Shown: positions 15,825 through 25,378, counted from the first letter of the stretch. The stretch is DNA of 64,000 nucleotides from Streptomyces sp. NBC_00178 (GCF_036206005.1 NZ_CP108143.1:5485501-5549500); one strand, 5' to 3'. The notes: generated from the sequence alone by a model not told the origin. Program-made: numbers and translations.

Positions 15825-16697
15825 GTGAGCACATCGCAGATCGCCTTCCTCAAGGGCCACGGCACCGAGAACGACTTCGTGATCGTTCCCGATCCCGACA
15901 ACGCCCTGGACCTGCCGGTTTCCCTCGTCGCCCGGCTGTGCGACCGCCGGGCGGGCATCGGCGGCGACGGGCTGCTGCACGTCGTGCGCTCCGCCGCGCA
16001 CCCCGACGCCGAGGGCATGGCGGAGCAGGCGGAGTGGTTCATGGACTACCGCAACGCCGACGGATCGGTCGCCGAGATGTGCGGCAACGGCGTCCGCGTC
16101 TTCGCCCGCTACCTCCAGCGCGCGGGTCTCGCCTCCGAAGGGGATCTCGCCGTCGCGACGCGGGGCGGGGTCAAGCGGGTGCACATCGCCAAGGACGGTG
16201 ACGTCACGGTTTCCATGGGAAGCGCGCTGCTCCCCGGTGAGGGCGTCACGGTCACGGTGGACGGCCGCAGCTGGGAGGCCCGCAACGTGAACATGGGCAA
16301 TCCGCACGCCGTCGCGTTCGTCGAGGACCTGGACCACGCCGGGAACCTGTACTCCGTACCGCCGTTCAGCCCGCAGTCCGTCTACCCGGACGGGGTCAAC
16401 ATCGAGTTCGTCGCGGACCGCGGACCGCGGCACGTCGCGATGCGCGTCCACGAGCGCGGCTCCGGCGAGACACGCTCCTGCGGTACGGGCGCCTGCGCCG
16501 TCGCGGTCGCCGCCGCGCGCAGGGACGGCGTGGACCCGTCGCTGACGGGGGCCCCTGCCACGTACACCGTGGACCTCCCCGGCGGGACCCTGGTGATCAC
16601 CGAACATCCCGACGGCGGGATCGACATGACGGGCCCCGCGGTCATCGTCGCCGAGGGCGTGATCGACACCGCGTGGCTCGAAACGATGATCGGTTAG
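15825..16697 (+). CDS. dapF: Diaminopimelate epimerase DapF
   Basis: 290 residues. Converts LL- to meso-diaminopimelate in the lysine and peptidoglycan pathway, in the cytosol. The two catalytic cysteines are Cys86 in EMCGNGVRVFARYL and Cys219 in ETRSCGTGACAVAVAA. N-terminal FLKGHGTENDFVIV and the GIGGDGLL loop are typical. The GTG start lies six bases after a TACAGT -10 element and lacks a ribosome site, so the transcript may be leaderless. Streptomycetes usually carry LL-diaminopimelate in the wall, so the enzyme chiefly supplies lysine synthesis (general knowledge). Confidence 0.95.
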   Translation: MSTSQIAFLKGHGTENDFVIVPDPDNALDLPVSLVARLCDRRAGIGGDGLLHVVRSAAHPDAEGMAEQAEWFMDYRNADGSVAEMCGNGVRVFARYLQRAGLASEGDLAVATRGGVKRVHIAKDGDVTVSMGSALLPGEGVTVTVDGRSWEARNVNMGNPHAVAFVEDLDHAGNLYSVPPFSPQSVYPDGVNIEFVADRGPRHVAMRVHERGSGETRSCGTGACAVAVAAARRDGVDPSLTGAPATYTVDLPGGTLVITEHPDGGIDMTGPAVIVAEGVIDTAWLETMIG

Positions 16698-16838
16698 AGC
16701 TTCGCTCGAATGGGTGATCCGTTTCACGCTGGGCGAGAGCTGGACTGCGCCACGTGGTGGGGTCGATAGCATCAAGCACCGGCCCGGGGGTGCATCCGCA
16801 CCCCTTGCCCGCCGGTCGACGTTCGCCGGAGGTGCCCC

Positions 16839-18983
16839 ATGAGCGCAGAGGCCGCCAATCCAGGTGCTCCCCTTCGCAAGCGCGGTCGTGCGCGGATCGA
16901 CCTGCGCCGGCTGGGGCGGGTCGCCCTGCTCGGGCCCGTCTCCCGCGACCGTCTTCCCGACGCCATCGGGCACGTGGCGGAGGCGCACCGCGCGCACCAT
17001 CCGGACGCCGACCTGGCCATCCTGCGCAAGGCCTACGTGCTCGCCGAGTCCTCGCACCGCGGCCAGATGCGCAAGAGCGGTGAGCCCTACATCACCCACC
17101 CGCTCGCGGTCACCCTGATCCTGGCCGAACTCGGCGCCGAGACCACGACCCTGACGGCGTCCCTGCTGCACGACACGGTCGAGGACACCGAGGTGACGCT
17201 CGATCAGGTGCGGCAGGAGTTCGGCGACGAGGTCTGCTACCTGGTCGACGGCGTCACCAAGCTCGAGAAGGTCGACTACGGCGCCGCGGCCGAGCCCGAG
17301 ACCTTCCGCAAGATGCTCGTGGCCACCGGCAACGACGTCCGCGTCATGTCGATCAAACTCGCCGACCGGCTGCACAACATGCGCACCCTCGGTGTCATGC
17401 GCCCCGAGAAGCAGGTCAGGATCGCCAAGGTCACCCACGAGGTGCTCATCCCGCTCGCGGAACGCCTGGGCGTGCAGGCGCTCAAGACGGAGCTGGAGGA
17501 CCTCGTCTTCGCGATCCTCCATCCCGCCGAGTACGAGAGCACCCGTGCCCTCATCACGGCGTGGGAGGGGGCGCAGGACCCGCTGACGGAGATCGCCGAC
17601 GGCGTCCGCTCGACCCTGCGGGACGCGGGGGTCAGCGCCGAAGTACTCATCAGACCCCGGCACTTCGTGTCGGTGCACCGGGTGAGGGAGAAACGCGGGG
17701 AGATGCGCGGCACCGACTTCGGCCGGCTGCTGGTGCTGGTCGGCGAGGACGCCGACTGCTACGCGGTCCTCGGTGAACTGCACACCTGCTTCACGCCGGT
17801 GATCTCCGAGTTCAAGGACTTCATCGCGGCCCCCAAGTTCAACCTCTACCAGTCGTTGCACACCGCGGTCGTCGGCGCCGAGGGAGCCGTCGCCGAGGTC
17901 CTCATCCGCACCCACCGGATGCACAAGGTCGCCGAGGCGGGGGTCGTCGCCCTCGGCAACCCGTACACCCAGGACGGCGCCGGCGGCGCGCACCAGGCGG
18001 AGCCCGCCGACGGGGAGCGCGCCGACCCGACGCGCCCGGGCTGGCTCTCCCGACTCCTGGACTGGCAGGAGTCGGCGACCGACTCCGACCAGTTCTGGAC
18101 CACGCTCCGCGCCGACCTGGCCCAGGACAAGGAGATCACGGTCTTCCGCAGCGACGGAGGCACCCTGGGGCTGCCCGCGGGCGCCAGCTGTGTGGACGCC
18201 GCATACGCGCAGTACGGCGAGGAGGCGCACGGCTGTATCGGCGCCCGGGTCAACGGGCGTCTGGCCACGCTCAGCACCGTGCTGAACGACGGCGACACCG
18301 TGCAGCTGCTGATCGCCCAGGACGGCTCCTCCGGTCCGTCGCCCGAGTGGCTCGACCACGTGCGCACCCCGGGCGCCCGAATCGCGATCACGGCGTGGCT
18401 GGACACCCATCCGGACGGTGCCCAGGGCCCCCACAAGAGCCCCGACGCGCCGAGACCGCAGGCGCAGCCCGCCGACGACGCGGGCAACAGCAGGGGCAAG
18501 GCGCCCGGAGGCGACCCGAGCGTGCTCGTCGACAGGCCGGGCGCACCGGTCCGGCTCGCGGGCTGCTGCACACCCGTGCCGCCCGACGCCATCGTCGGAT
18601 TCACCGTGCGGGGCGGCGCCGTCACCGTGCACCGGGACGAGTGTCCGGCGGTCGGCCGTATGCGCGCGCTCGGCAGGCCGGCCGTCGGGGCCCGCTGGAA
18701 CGACCCGGGGGAGTGGAGCCGCGGCGCGGACTACCGGGTCACCCTCGTCGCCGAGTCGTTCGGACGGCCCCGGCTGCTCGCCGACCTCACCGAGGCGATC
18801 GCGGCGGCGGACGCGGCCATCGTCGCGGCCACCGTCGAGCCGCCCAGCGAACAGCGCGTCCGGCACACCTACACCCTGCAGCTGCCCGACGCGGCGGGCC
18901 TGCCGGGCCTCATGCGCGCGATGCGCGACGTGCCCGGTGTGTACGACGTGAGCCGCGCGCAGCAGCCCGCCGCAGCCGGCTGA
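16839..18983 (+). CDS. rshA: RelA/SpoT homologue RshA, (p)ppGpp metabolism
   Basis: 714 residues. The N-terminal HD hydrolase is intact, with HDTVED at 111-116 and the second motif RLHNMRTLG. The synthetase region is recognisable (EFKDFIAAPKFNLYQSLHT from Glu324), and catalytic Asp293 and Glu353 are present. But the family's E-x-Q becomes E-V-L, G-Y-Q-S becomes L-Y-Q-S, and the nucleotide-binding R-x-K-x3-S-I-Y patch reads RPRHFVSVH. A TGS domain (about 430-495) and a C-terminal ACT-like region follow a Pro/Gln-rich linker. It may mainly degrade (p)ppGpp. A second homologue, RelA, is expected elsewhere. Confidence 0.85.
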   Translation: MSAEAANPGAPLRKRGRARIDLRRLGRVALLGPVSRDRLPDAIGHVAEAHRAHHPDADLAILRKAYVLAESSHRGQMRKSGEPYITHPLAVTLILAELGAETTTLTASLLHDTVEDTEVTLDQVRQEFGDEVCYLVDGVTKLEKVDYGAAAEPETFRKMLVATGNDVRVMSIKLADRLHNMRTLGVMRPEKQVRIAKVTHEVLIPLAERLGVQALKTELEDLVFAILHPAEYESTRALITAWEGAQDPLTEIADGVRSTLRDAGVSAEVLIRPRHFVSVHRVREKRGEMRGTDFGRLLVLVGEDADCYAVLGELHTCFTPVISEFKDFIAAPKFNLYQSLHTAVVGAEGAVAEVLIRTHRMHKVAEAGVVALGNPYTQDGAGGAHQAEPADGERADPTRPGWLSRLLDWQESATDSDQFWTTLRADLAQDKEITVFRSDGGTLGLPAGASCVDAAYAQYGEEAHGCIGARVNGRLATLSTVLNDGDTVQLLIAQDGSSGPSPEWLDHVRTPGARIAITAWLDTHPDGAQGPHKSPDAPRPQAQPADDAGNSRGKAPGGDPSVLVDRPGAPVRLAGCCTPVPPDAIVGFTVRGGAVTVHRDECPAVGRMRALGRPAVGARWNDPGEWSRGADYRVTLVAESFGRPRLLADLTEAIAAADAAIVAATVEPPSEQRVRHTYTLQLPDAAGLPGLMRAMRDVPGVYDVSRAQQPAAAG

Positions 18984-19082
18984 CCGCGCGGCGGCCGCCA
19001 CCCTGCCGGGTGCCGCGACCCGTTCGGGTGGTGCGGCGCGCGGCACCCCCGCCCGCACGGTACGCGCTGATAGCCGTAGTCC

Positions 19083-20573
19083 ATGCCGCTCCCCTCGCGC
19101 CGACTGCGCGCCGCTCTGCTGGCCACCGCCTCGCTCACCCTCGTCGCCGCCACCCTGCCCGCACCCGAACCGCTGGGCATCGGCGACCGGCTGTTCCCGT
19201 ATCTGGGCAACCCCGGTTACGACGTCCTCTCGTACGACATCTCGCTCACCTACAAGGGCGCCAACACCAAGCCCCTCGAAGCGGTCACGACCATCGACGC
19301 CCGCACCACCGCGCCGCTGGAGCGCCTCAACCTCGACTTCGCGCGGGGCACCGTCCGCTCCGTCGAGGTCGACGGGCTGAACGCCGGCTTCGCCACCGCG
19401 CGGGAGGACCTGATCGTACGGGCGCCCGTACGGCTGCCCTCCGGAGCGCACGTGCGGATCACCGTCCGGCACACGAGCGATCCCGCGGGCGAGAAGGCGA
19501 ACGGCGGCTGGGTCCCGACCGCGGACGGCCTCGCCATGGCGAACCAGGCCGATGCCGCACACCGGGTCTTCCCGGGCAACGACCACCCCGCCGACAAGGC
19601 GTACTTCACCTTCCGGGTGACCGCACCCGACGACCTCACCGTCGTGGCGGGCGGCCTGCCCGCCGGCAAGCGGCACCACGGGGGCGCCACGACCTGGACG
19701 TACCGCACCCGGCACCCCATGGCGACCGAACTCGCCCAGGTGTCCATCGGCCGCTCCGCCGTCCTGCGGCGCACCGGGCCGAACGGGCTCCCCGTGCGTG
19801 ACGTGGTGCCCGCGGCCGACCGCGCGAAGCTGGAGCCGTGGCTGAAGAAGACGCCCGGGCAGCTGGCCTGGATGGAGAAGCAGGTCGGCCCGTATCCGTT
19901 CGAGACCTACGGGCTCCTCGTCGCCGACACCGAGATGGGGTTCGAGCTGGAGACGCAGACCCTCTCGCTCTTCGAACGCTCCCTGTTCACCGGCACCGGC
20001 TACCCGGAGTGGTACGTCGACTCCGTCATGGTCCACGAACTCGCCCACCAGTGGTTCGGCAACAGCGTCTCTCCCCGTTCCTGGTCGGACCTGTGGCTCA
20101 ACGAGGGACACGCCACCTGGTACGAGGCGCGGTACGCCGAGGAGCACGCGGGCAAGACGCTGGAGCGGCGGATGAAGGACGCCTACGCGCGCTCCGACGC
20201 CTGGCGCGCCGCGGGCGGCCCCCCGGCCCACCCCGACGTCCCGACCCCGGACCACAAGATCAGCCTGTTCAGGCCCGTCGTCTACGACGGCAGCGCCCTC
20301 ATCCTGTACGCCCTGCGGGAGGAGATCGGCAGGACCGCGTTCGACCGTCTGGAGCGGACCTGGGTCCGGGAGCACCGGGACGGATCGGCGACCACCCGCC
20401 AGTTCACCGACCTGGCGTCGGCGACCGCCGGCCGGGACCTCACGGCGTTCTTCGACGGCTGGCTGTACGGGAGGAAGACCCCGCCGATGCCGGGCCACCC
20501 GGACTGGCGCAGCCGGACGCCCCGGAGCGCGGCGGACGGGCAGAGCCCGGCGAGGGCACCGAAACCCGAGTGA
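19083..20573 (+). CDS. Secreted M1-family metallopeptidase
   Basis: 496 residues. A Sec signal of about 25-30 residues (RRLRAALLATASLTLVAATLPA) precedes a beta-rich N-terminal domain and the gluzincin catalytic domain. The zinc site is complete: HELAH at 318-322 and Glu341 in LWLNEGHATWYE, fitting HExxH-x18-E. The aminopeptidase substrate motif is less typical than GAMEN, reading TEMGFELETQT. It probably releases amino acids from peptides outside the cell. It starts 99 bp after rshA. The family is secure; the substrate is unknown. Confidence 0.87.
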   Translation: MPLPSRRLRAALLATASLTLVAATLPAPEPLGIGDRLFPYLGNPGYDVLSYDISLTYKGANTKPLEAVTTIDARTTAPLERLNLDFARGTVRSVEVDGLNAGFATAREDLIVRAPVRLPSGAHVRITVRHTSDPAGEKANGGWVPTADGLAMANQADAAHRVFPGNDHPADKAYFTFRVTAPDDLTVVAGGLPAGKRHHGGATTWTYRTRHPMATELAQVSIGRSAVLRRTGPNGLPVRDVVPAADRAKLEPWLKKTPGQLAWMEKQVGPYPFETYGLLVADTEMGFELETQTLSLFERSLFTGTGYPEWYVDSVMVHELAHQWFGNSVSPRSWSDLWLNEGHATWYEARYAEEHAGKTLERRMKDAYARSDAWRAAGGPPAHPDVPTPDHKISLFRPVVYDGSALILYALREEIGRTAFDRLERTWVREHRDGSATTRQFTDLASATAGRDLTAFFDGWLYGRKTPPMPGHPDWRSRTPRSAADGQSPARAPKPE

Positions 20574-20640
20574 CGGGCCGAGCGCGGACATGCCAGTATC
20601 GACGGGTCGGCACGGCGGCCGGCCGGCGGGTACCCCGGGC

Positions 20641-20667
20641 GGGAATCTTCCGGCGGCGTCACGCGTT
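20641..20667 (+). promoter_or_regulatory. SigR-type promoter of hflX
   Basis: GGGAAT (20641-20646), exactly 18 bases, then GTT (20665-20667). This matches the SigR consensus GGAAT-N18/19-GTT of the thiol-oxidative stress sigma factor. It lies 40 bp upstream of the hflX ATG, giving a short leader that includes the AAGGAT ribosome site. Confidence 0.65.
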
Positions 20668-20706
20668 GTGACTGGCGTAACGGACTTCCATCGACGTAAG
20701 GATCCA

Positions 20707-22227
20707 ATGACCTCCTCTTCTTCCCTTCCCCAGGACGCGCAGGACGCGCAGAGCGCCACGGAATCCGTATCCGAGAGCCTCAACGAGGGCCTTCGGGCCG
20801 ACGCCCTGATGGAAGAGGACGTCGCCTGGAGCCACGAGATCGACGGAGAGCGGGACGGCGAGCAGCTCGACCGTTCCGAGCGTGCGGCGCTGCGCCGTGT
20901 GGCCGGCCTCTCCACCGAGCTCGAGGACGTCACCGAGGTCGAGTACCGGCAGCTCCGCCTGGAGCGTGTCGTGCTCGTCGGTGTCTGGACCTCGGGCACG
21001 GTCCATGACGCGGAGATCTCCCTCGCGGAGCTCGCCGCGCTCGCGGAGACGGCGGGAGCGCAGGTGCTCGACGCCGTCTTCCAGCGCCGGGACAAGCCGG
21101 ACCCGGCCACCTACATCGGATCGGGCAAGGCGCTGGAACTGCGCGACATCGTGCTCGAGTCCGGCGCCGACACCGTCGTGTGCGACGGTGAGCTCAGCCC
21201 GGGCCAGCTGATCCACCTCGAGGACGTCGTCAAGGTGAAGGTGGTCGACCGGACCGCTCTGATCCTCGACATCTTCGCCCAGCACGCCAAGTCCCGTGAG
21301 GGCAAGGCGCAGGTCTCCCTGGCGCAGATGCAGTACATGCTGCCGCGCCTGCGCGGCTGGGGTCAGTCGCTGTCCCGTCAGATGGGCGGCGGCGGTTCCA
21401 GCGGCGGTGGCGGCATGGCCACGCGTGGTCCCGGTGAGACCAAGATCGAGACGGACCGGCGCCGTATCCGCGAGAAGATGGCGAAGATGCGCCGGGAGAT
21501 CGCGGAGATGAAGACCGGCCGCGAGATCAAGCGCCAGGAGCGCAAGCGCAACAAGGTGCCCTCCGTCGCGATCGCCGGTTACACCAACGCGGGCAAGTCC
21601 TCGCTGCTCAACCGGCTCACCGGTGCCGGGGTCCTGGTGGAGAACGCCCTGTTCGCCACCCTGGACCCGACGGTGCGCCGGGCCGAGACGCCGAGCGGCC
21701 GGATCTACACCCTGGCCGACACCGTCGGGTTCGTGCGCCACCTTCCCCACCACCTCGTGGAGGCGTTCCGGTCCACGATGGAGGAGGTCGGTGAGTCCGA
21801 CCTGATCCTCCACGTGGTGGACGGCGCCCACCCGGTGCCCGAGGAGCAGCTCGCCGCCGTGCGCGAGGTGATCCGGGAGGTCGGCGCGGTCGACGTGCCC
21901 GAGATCGTCGTGATCAACAAGGCGGACGCGGCGGACCCGCTGGTCCTGCAGCGCCTCATGCGTGCCGAGAAGCACGCGATCGCCGTGTCGGCACGCACCG
22001 GTGCCGGCATCGACGAACTCCTCGCGCTCATCGACGCCGAGCTGCCGAGGCCGTCCGTCGAGATCGAGGCGCTCGTCCCCTACATCCAGGGTGCGCTCGT
22101 CTCCCGGGTGCACGCCGAGGGCGAGGTGATCTCCGAGGAGCACACCCCGGAGGGCACGCTGCTCAAGGCGCGGGTCCACGAGGAACTCGCCGCCGACCTG
22201 GGCATGTTCGCGCCGGTCGCCCACTGA
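20707..22227 (+). CDS. hflX: GTPase HflX
   Basis: 506 residues. Ribosome-associated GTPase that splits or rescues stalled ribosomes under stress. It has the HflX N-terminal ND1 domain (DPATYIGSGKALELRDIV), a Gly-rich linker with the MGGGGSSGGGGMATRGPGETKIETDRR signature in pieces, a coiled coil, then the GTPase domain. G1 is GYTNAGKSS at 291-299, G3 is DTVGF and G4 is NKAD. The ATG follows AAGGATCCA. A SigR-type promoter sits just upstream, tying it to disulfide stress. It ends at a perfect 20-bp hairpin. Confidence 0.94.
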   Translation: MTSSSSLPQDAQDAQSATESVSESLNEGLRADALMEEDVAWSHEIDGERDGEQLDRSERAALRRVAGLSTELEDVTEVEYRQLRLERVVLVGVWTSGTVHDAEISLAELAALAETAGAQVLDAVFQRRDKPDPATYIGSGKALELRDIVLESGADTVVCDGELSPGQLIHLEDVVKVKVVDRTALILDIFAQHAKSREGKAQVSLAQMQYMLPRLRGWGQSLSRQMGGGGSSGGGGMATRGPGETKIETDRRRIREKMAKMRREIAEMKTGREIKRQERKRNKVPSVAIAGYTNAGKSSLLNRLTGAGVLVENALFATLDPTVRRAETPSGRIYTLADTVGFVRHLPHHLVEAFRSTMEEVGESDLILHVVDGAHPVPEEQLAAVREVIREVGAVDVPEIVVINKADAADPLVLQRLMRAEKHAIAVSARTGAGIDELLALIDAELPRPSVEIEALVPYIQGALVSRVHAEGEVISEEHTPEGTLLKARVHEELAADLGMFAPVAH

Positions 22228-22240
22228 CACATCCGCGATG

Positions 22241-22286
22241 ACGTACGAGGGCCGGGCTCCCGGAGAGGAGCCCGGCCCTCGTACGT
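22241..22286. terminator. Perfect 20-bp hairpin after hflX
   Basis: Arms 22241-22260 and 22267-22286 are exact inverted complements around a 6-nt CGGAGA loop. It is the first of two strong hairpins between hflX and the convergent protease gene. Confidence 0.88.
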
Positions 22287-22345
22287 CCGGCGGGGGCACC
22301 CCGCACATCGCACCCGCCGGGGCGTCGTCGCGCGGCCGTGCCACC

Positions 22346-22385
22346 CACCTGGCCCCGGACGGCGAGCGCCGTCCGGGGCCAGGTG
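22346..22385. terminator. Perfect 18-bp hairpin after the protease gene
   Basis: Arms 22346-22363 and 22368-22385 with a GAGC loop. It lies 10 bp beyond the stop of the minus-strand protease and should terminate it. Confidence 0.85.
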
Positions 22386-22394
22386 ACGCGGTGA

Positions 22395-23615
22395 CTACCG
22401 CCCCGCGTACTTCTTGCTGACGGAGTCGTAGACGCCCTTGGCCTCCTGGCCGAGGCGGGGTCCGGCCAGCCAGCCCGCCGTCACGGGGCCGATCGAGGTG
22501 TTGGAGACCAGGGCCGGCTTGCCGTCCTGGCCCTTCGCGATCCAGCCGCCGCCGGACGAACCGCCCGTCATCGTGCAGCCGATGCGGTACATCGTCGGCT
22601 GGTCCTGGAAGACCGCGAGGCGGCCGGGCCGGTCGGTGCACCGCAGCGCGCTCTGGCCGTCGAACGGCGGGGCCGCCGGATAGCCGGTGGCCGTCATGCT
22701 GTCGATCTCCGGGACCGCCGGGGCGTCGAAGTCGACCGGCAGGGCCGAACCGACGGTCTCCTCCAGGGACTTGCCCGTGGAACCCTTCTCCGGTGCGACC
22801 TGCAGGACCGCGAAGTCGTAGGGAGCGCCCTGGCCGCCGGTCGAGGCGCCCTGGTCGATCCACTGCTCGGAGGTCTGCGCCCACTGGCCCCACCACACGC
22901 CGTACGGAGCCACCTGCTCCCTGGACGCGTTCTCCAGGCCGGCTCCCGTGAGACCGCTGTCGTTGTACGACGGGACGAAGGCGATGTTGCGGTACCAGCC
23001 GCCGTTCTTGCCCGCGTGGACGCAGTGGCCCGCGGTCCACACCATGTTGGACCTGCCGGGGCGGGCGGGGTCCTGCACCACGGTCGCCGAGCACACCATC
23101 GAGCCCTCGGGCCCGTCGAAGAGGAGCTTGCCCGACGCCGGGGCGTTGTCGTGGTACGGCGTCGCCAGGTGTGCGGCCCGCACCGGGACGGGGGTCGGGT
23201 CCGTCACGCCCGCGTCGCCGGAGATGTCGTTGGCGACGGGATTCTCCGGGGGCTTGTCCGCCTCCCGCATCCGGTCCGGGTTCCAGAGGTCCTCGATGAC
23301 CGGGTTGACGTAGTCCTTGGCCTCACGCAGCCAGGTGTCCTTGTCCCAGTTCCTCCACTCGCCGCCCCGCCACTTGTCGAGGTCGATCCCGTGTTCCTTG
23401 AGACGGTCCTTCAGGTCGTCCGGGATGGTGATCTTCCCGTCGGCGGTCCGTGCGGCGGACGCGCTCGGTTCGCCGGAGGCGCCGTCGTCCTCGGGACCGC
23501 AGGCGGCCGCGGTGAAGGTCAGGGCAGCGGCGAGGGCGGCTGCGGCGAACACCCGGGGGGCGCGACGTGCGCTCCCCCCGCGGCGTGCGGTGTCGATCGG
23601 GCGCATGGGTCGCAT
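22395..23615 (-). CDS. Secreted trypsin-like serine peptidase
   Basis: 406 residues. The N-terminal export signal has an arginine-rich n-region, a hydrophobic core AAALAAALTFT and AAACG, which could be a weak lipobox. A long pro-region follows. The chymotrypsin-fold triad is His in WTAGHCVH, Asp in YDFAVLQV and Ser in TGGSSGGGW. A GGGGGA ribosome site lies seven bases before the ATG at 23615. It is divergent from the siderophore operon. Its substrate is not known; the unusual WRGGEWRNWDKDTW segment lies in the pro-region. Confidence 0.85.
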   Translation of the reverse strand: MRPMRPIDTARRGGSARRAPRVFAAAALAAALTFTAAACGPEDDGASGEPSASAARTADGKITIPDDLKDRLKEHGIDLDKWRGGEWRNWDKDTWLREAKDYVNPVIEDLWNPDRMREADKPPENPVANDISGDAGVTDPTPVPVRAAHLATPYHDNAPASGKLLFDGPEGSMVCSATVVQDPARPGRSNMVWTAGHCVHAGKNGGWYRNIAFVPSYNDSGLTGAGLENASREQVAPYGVWWGQWAQTSEQWIDQGASTGGQGAPYDFAVLQVAPEKGSTGKSLEETVGSALPVDFDAPAVPEIDSMTATGYPAAPPFDGQSALRCTDRPGRLAVFQDQPTMYRIGCTMTGGSSGGGWIAKGQDGKPALVSNTSIGPVTAGWLAGPRLGQEAKGVYDSVSKKYAGR

Positions 23616-23958
23616 CTGGTGATCCCCCTGGGACTTCGTCACTGACTTCGTTACCGCACCGCGGACTTTCGGGCGGGGCGGGTCACGGTGTCCCGCGTAA
23701 TCGCGCCGGCCCACCGAGGACGCCGGAGCAGGGCCCCGTCCGGAGTGCGGCACCCACTATGCCGGTGCCGTCGGGGACGGCACCGGGCAGGTCCACGGTT
23801 CCCCGCGCGCAAGGATCTTCCGATTTACCCGTGATCTCCCGCGTCCGGCGTCGTTGGTACGTACGGGGGACACAGGGACGGCGTTCATCGGCGCGGTCCG
23901 CTCCCGGGGGACCGCACCGAGGTGCAACGCAACTGTTACCGCAGGAGGACCGACAGCC
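23616..23958. other. Divergent control region, protease / siderophore operon
   Basis: 343 bp without a gene. An 11-bp inverted repeat with 3-nt loop lies at 23762-23786 (arms CCGGTGCCGTC and GACGGCACCGG) and may be an operator. I looked for the actinomycete iron-repressor box (TTAGGTTAGGCTAACCTAA type) and found no convincing match, which is odd in front of siderophore genes. The last bases hold a strong AGGAGG ribosome site at about 23943. Confidence 0.5.
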
Positions 23959-25350
23959 GTGGCCGTGACCCAACCAGCTCCGGTGGTACCTCCCGTCACG
24001 TACGACGGGATCCTGAGGCGGCAGGCGCAGCGCGAGTCGGCGGCACGCACCTACGCACGGTCCCTGCCGATCGTGCCGGTCCGGGCCAGGGGAATGACCA
24101 TCGAGGGGGCGGACGGGCGGCGTTATCTCGACTGCCTCTCCGGAGCGGGCACGCTGGCACTCGGCCACAACCACCCCGTGGTCCTCGAGGCGATCAGAAA
24201 GGTCATCGACTCCGGCGCACCTCTGCACGTGCTCGATCTCGCCACCCCGGTGAAGGACGCGTTCACGACCGAGCTGTTCGCCACGCTGCCCCGGGAACTG
24301 GCCGATGACGCGCGGATCCAGTTCTGCGGTCCAGCGGGGACGGACGCGGTCGAGGCGGCGTTCAAGCTGGTGCGGGCGGCGAGCGGGCGCAGCGGACTCC
24401 TCGCCTTCACCGGCGCCTACCACGGCATGACGGCAGGAGCGCTGGGCGCGTCGGGCGGCGCCCCCGACGTGCGGGTGACCCGACTGCCCTTCCCGCACAC
24501 CTACCGCTGCCCGTTCGGTGTCGGCGGGGAACGGGGCGCGGACATCGCCGCGCGCTGGACCGAGTACCTCCTGGACGATCCCAAGGGAGGGGTGCCCGCT
24601 CCGGCGGCCATGATCCTGGAGCCCGTCCAGGGCGAGGGCGGAGTCAATCCGGCGCCGGACGGCTGGCTGCGGCGGATGCGGGAGATCACCCGGGACCGCT
24701 CCATCGCCCTGATCGCCGACGAGGTGCAGACGGGGGTCGGCAGGACCGGCGCCTTCTGGGCCGTCGAGCACAGCGGGGTCGTGCCCGACGTGATGGTCAT
24801 GTCGAAGGCCATCGGCGGCTCGCTGCCGCTCGCGGTGATCGTCTACCGCTCGGGCCTCGACCTCTGGCAGCCCGGCGCGCACGCCGGCACCTTCCGGGGC
24901 AACCAGCTGGCCATGGCGGCGGGCACCGCCACCCTCGCGTACGTACGCGAGAACGGGCTCGCCGAGCGGGCCGGGACCCTCGGCGCGCGCATGCTGGCCC
25001 GCCTCCAGGCCCTGGGGGCGGACCATCCGAGCATCGGTGACGTACGGGGCCGCGGGCTGATGATCGGGATCGAACTGGTCGACCCCGAGGCCGAGCCGCT
25101 CACCGTCACCGCGGAGAGCGGCTCCGCCCCGCCGCCCGACCCCGCTCTCGCGGCGGCCGTCCAGCAGGAGTGCCTGCGCCGCGGACTCATCGTCGAACTC
25201 GGCGGGCGCCACGGCGCGGTGGTGCGGCTGCTCCCCCCGCTCACCCTCACCGACGAGCAGGCGGCCGCGGTCGTCGACCGCCTCGCCGACGCGCTGAGCG
25301 CCGCTGAGCGCTCCCCGAACCGCCGGGCCGCTGCCGGGCCGACCCGCTGA
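23959..25350 (+). CDS. Class III aminotransferase (diaminobutyrate-type), siderophore operon
   Basis: 463 residues. PLP-dependent transaminase of the ornithine/diaminobutyrate group. Seen: YLDCLSGAGTLALGHNHP, the phosphate contact CGPAGTDAVEAAFKL, AYHGMTAGALGAS, the aspartate motif IADEVQTGVGRTG and the Schiff-base lysine Lys283 in VMSKAIGGSLP. It likely makes 2,4-diaminobutyrate from aspartate semialdehyde as a diamine building block for the siderophore. Strong AGGAGG is ten bases before the GTG; a second GTG follows at 23965. No matching diaminobutyrate decarboxylase is present, so diaminobutyrate itself, rather than diaminopropane, may be used. Confidence 0.85.
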   Translation: MAVTQPAPVVPPVTYDGILRRQAQRESAARTYARSLPIVPVRARGMTIEGADGRRYLDCLSGAGTLALGHNHPVVLEAIRKVIDSGAPLHVLDLATPVKDAFTTELFATLPRELADDARIQFCGPAGTDAVEAAFKLVRAASGRSGLLAFTGAYHGMTAGALGASGGAPDVRVTRLPFPHTYRCPFGVGGERGADIAARWTEYLLDDPKGGVPAPAAMILEPVQGEGGVNPAPDGWLRRMREITRDRSIALIADEVQTGVGRTGAFWAVEHSGVVPDVMVMSKAIGGSLPLAVIVYRSGLDLWQPGAHAGTFRGNQLAMAAGTATLAYVRENGLAERAGTLGARMLARLQALGADHPSIGDVRGRGLMIGIELVDPEAEPLTVTAESGSAPPPDPALAAAVQQECLRRGLIVELGGRHGAVVRLLPPLTLTDEQAAAVVDRLADALSAAERSPNRRAAAGPTR

Positions 25351-25378
25351 CCCCGGACCCCTCACAAGAAAGACCGCC

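Noticed and set aside
15690..21110. Antisense frame of about 1800 codons opposite dapF to hflX
   Set aside because: Same cause: mirror of third-position GC in five well-supported genes; no recognisable motifs.
23616..23958. Iron-repressor (DmdR/IdeR) box before the siderophore operon
   Set aside because: No stretch resembles the 19-bp TTAGGTTAGGCTAACCTAA palindrome closely enough by eye; a matrix scan could reopen this.
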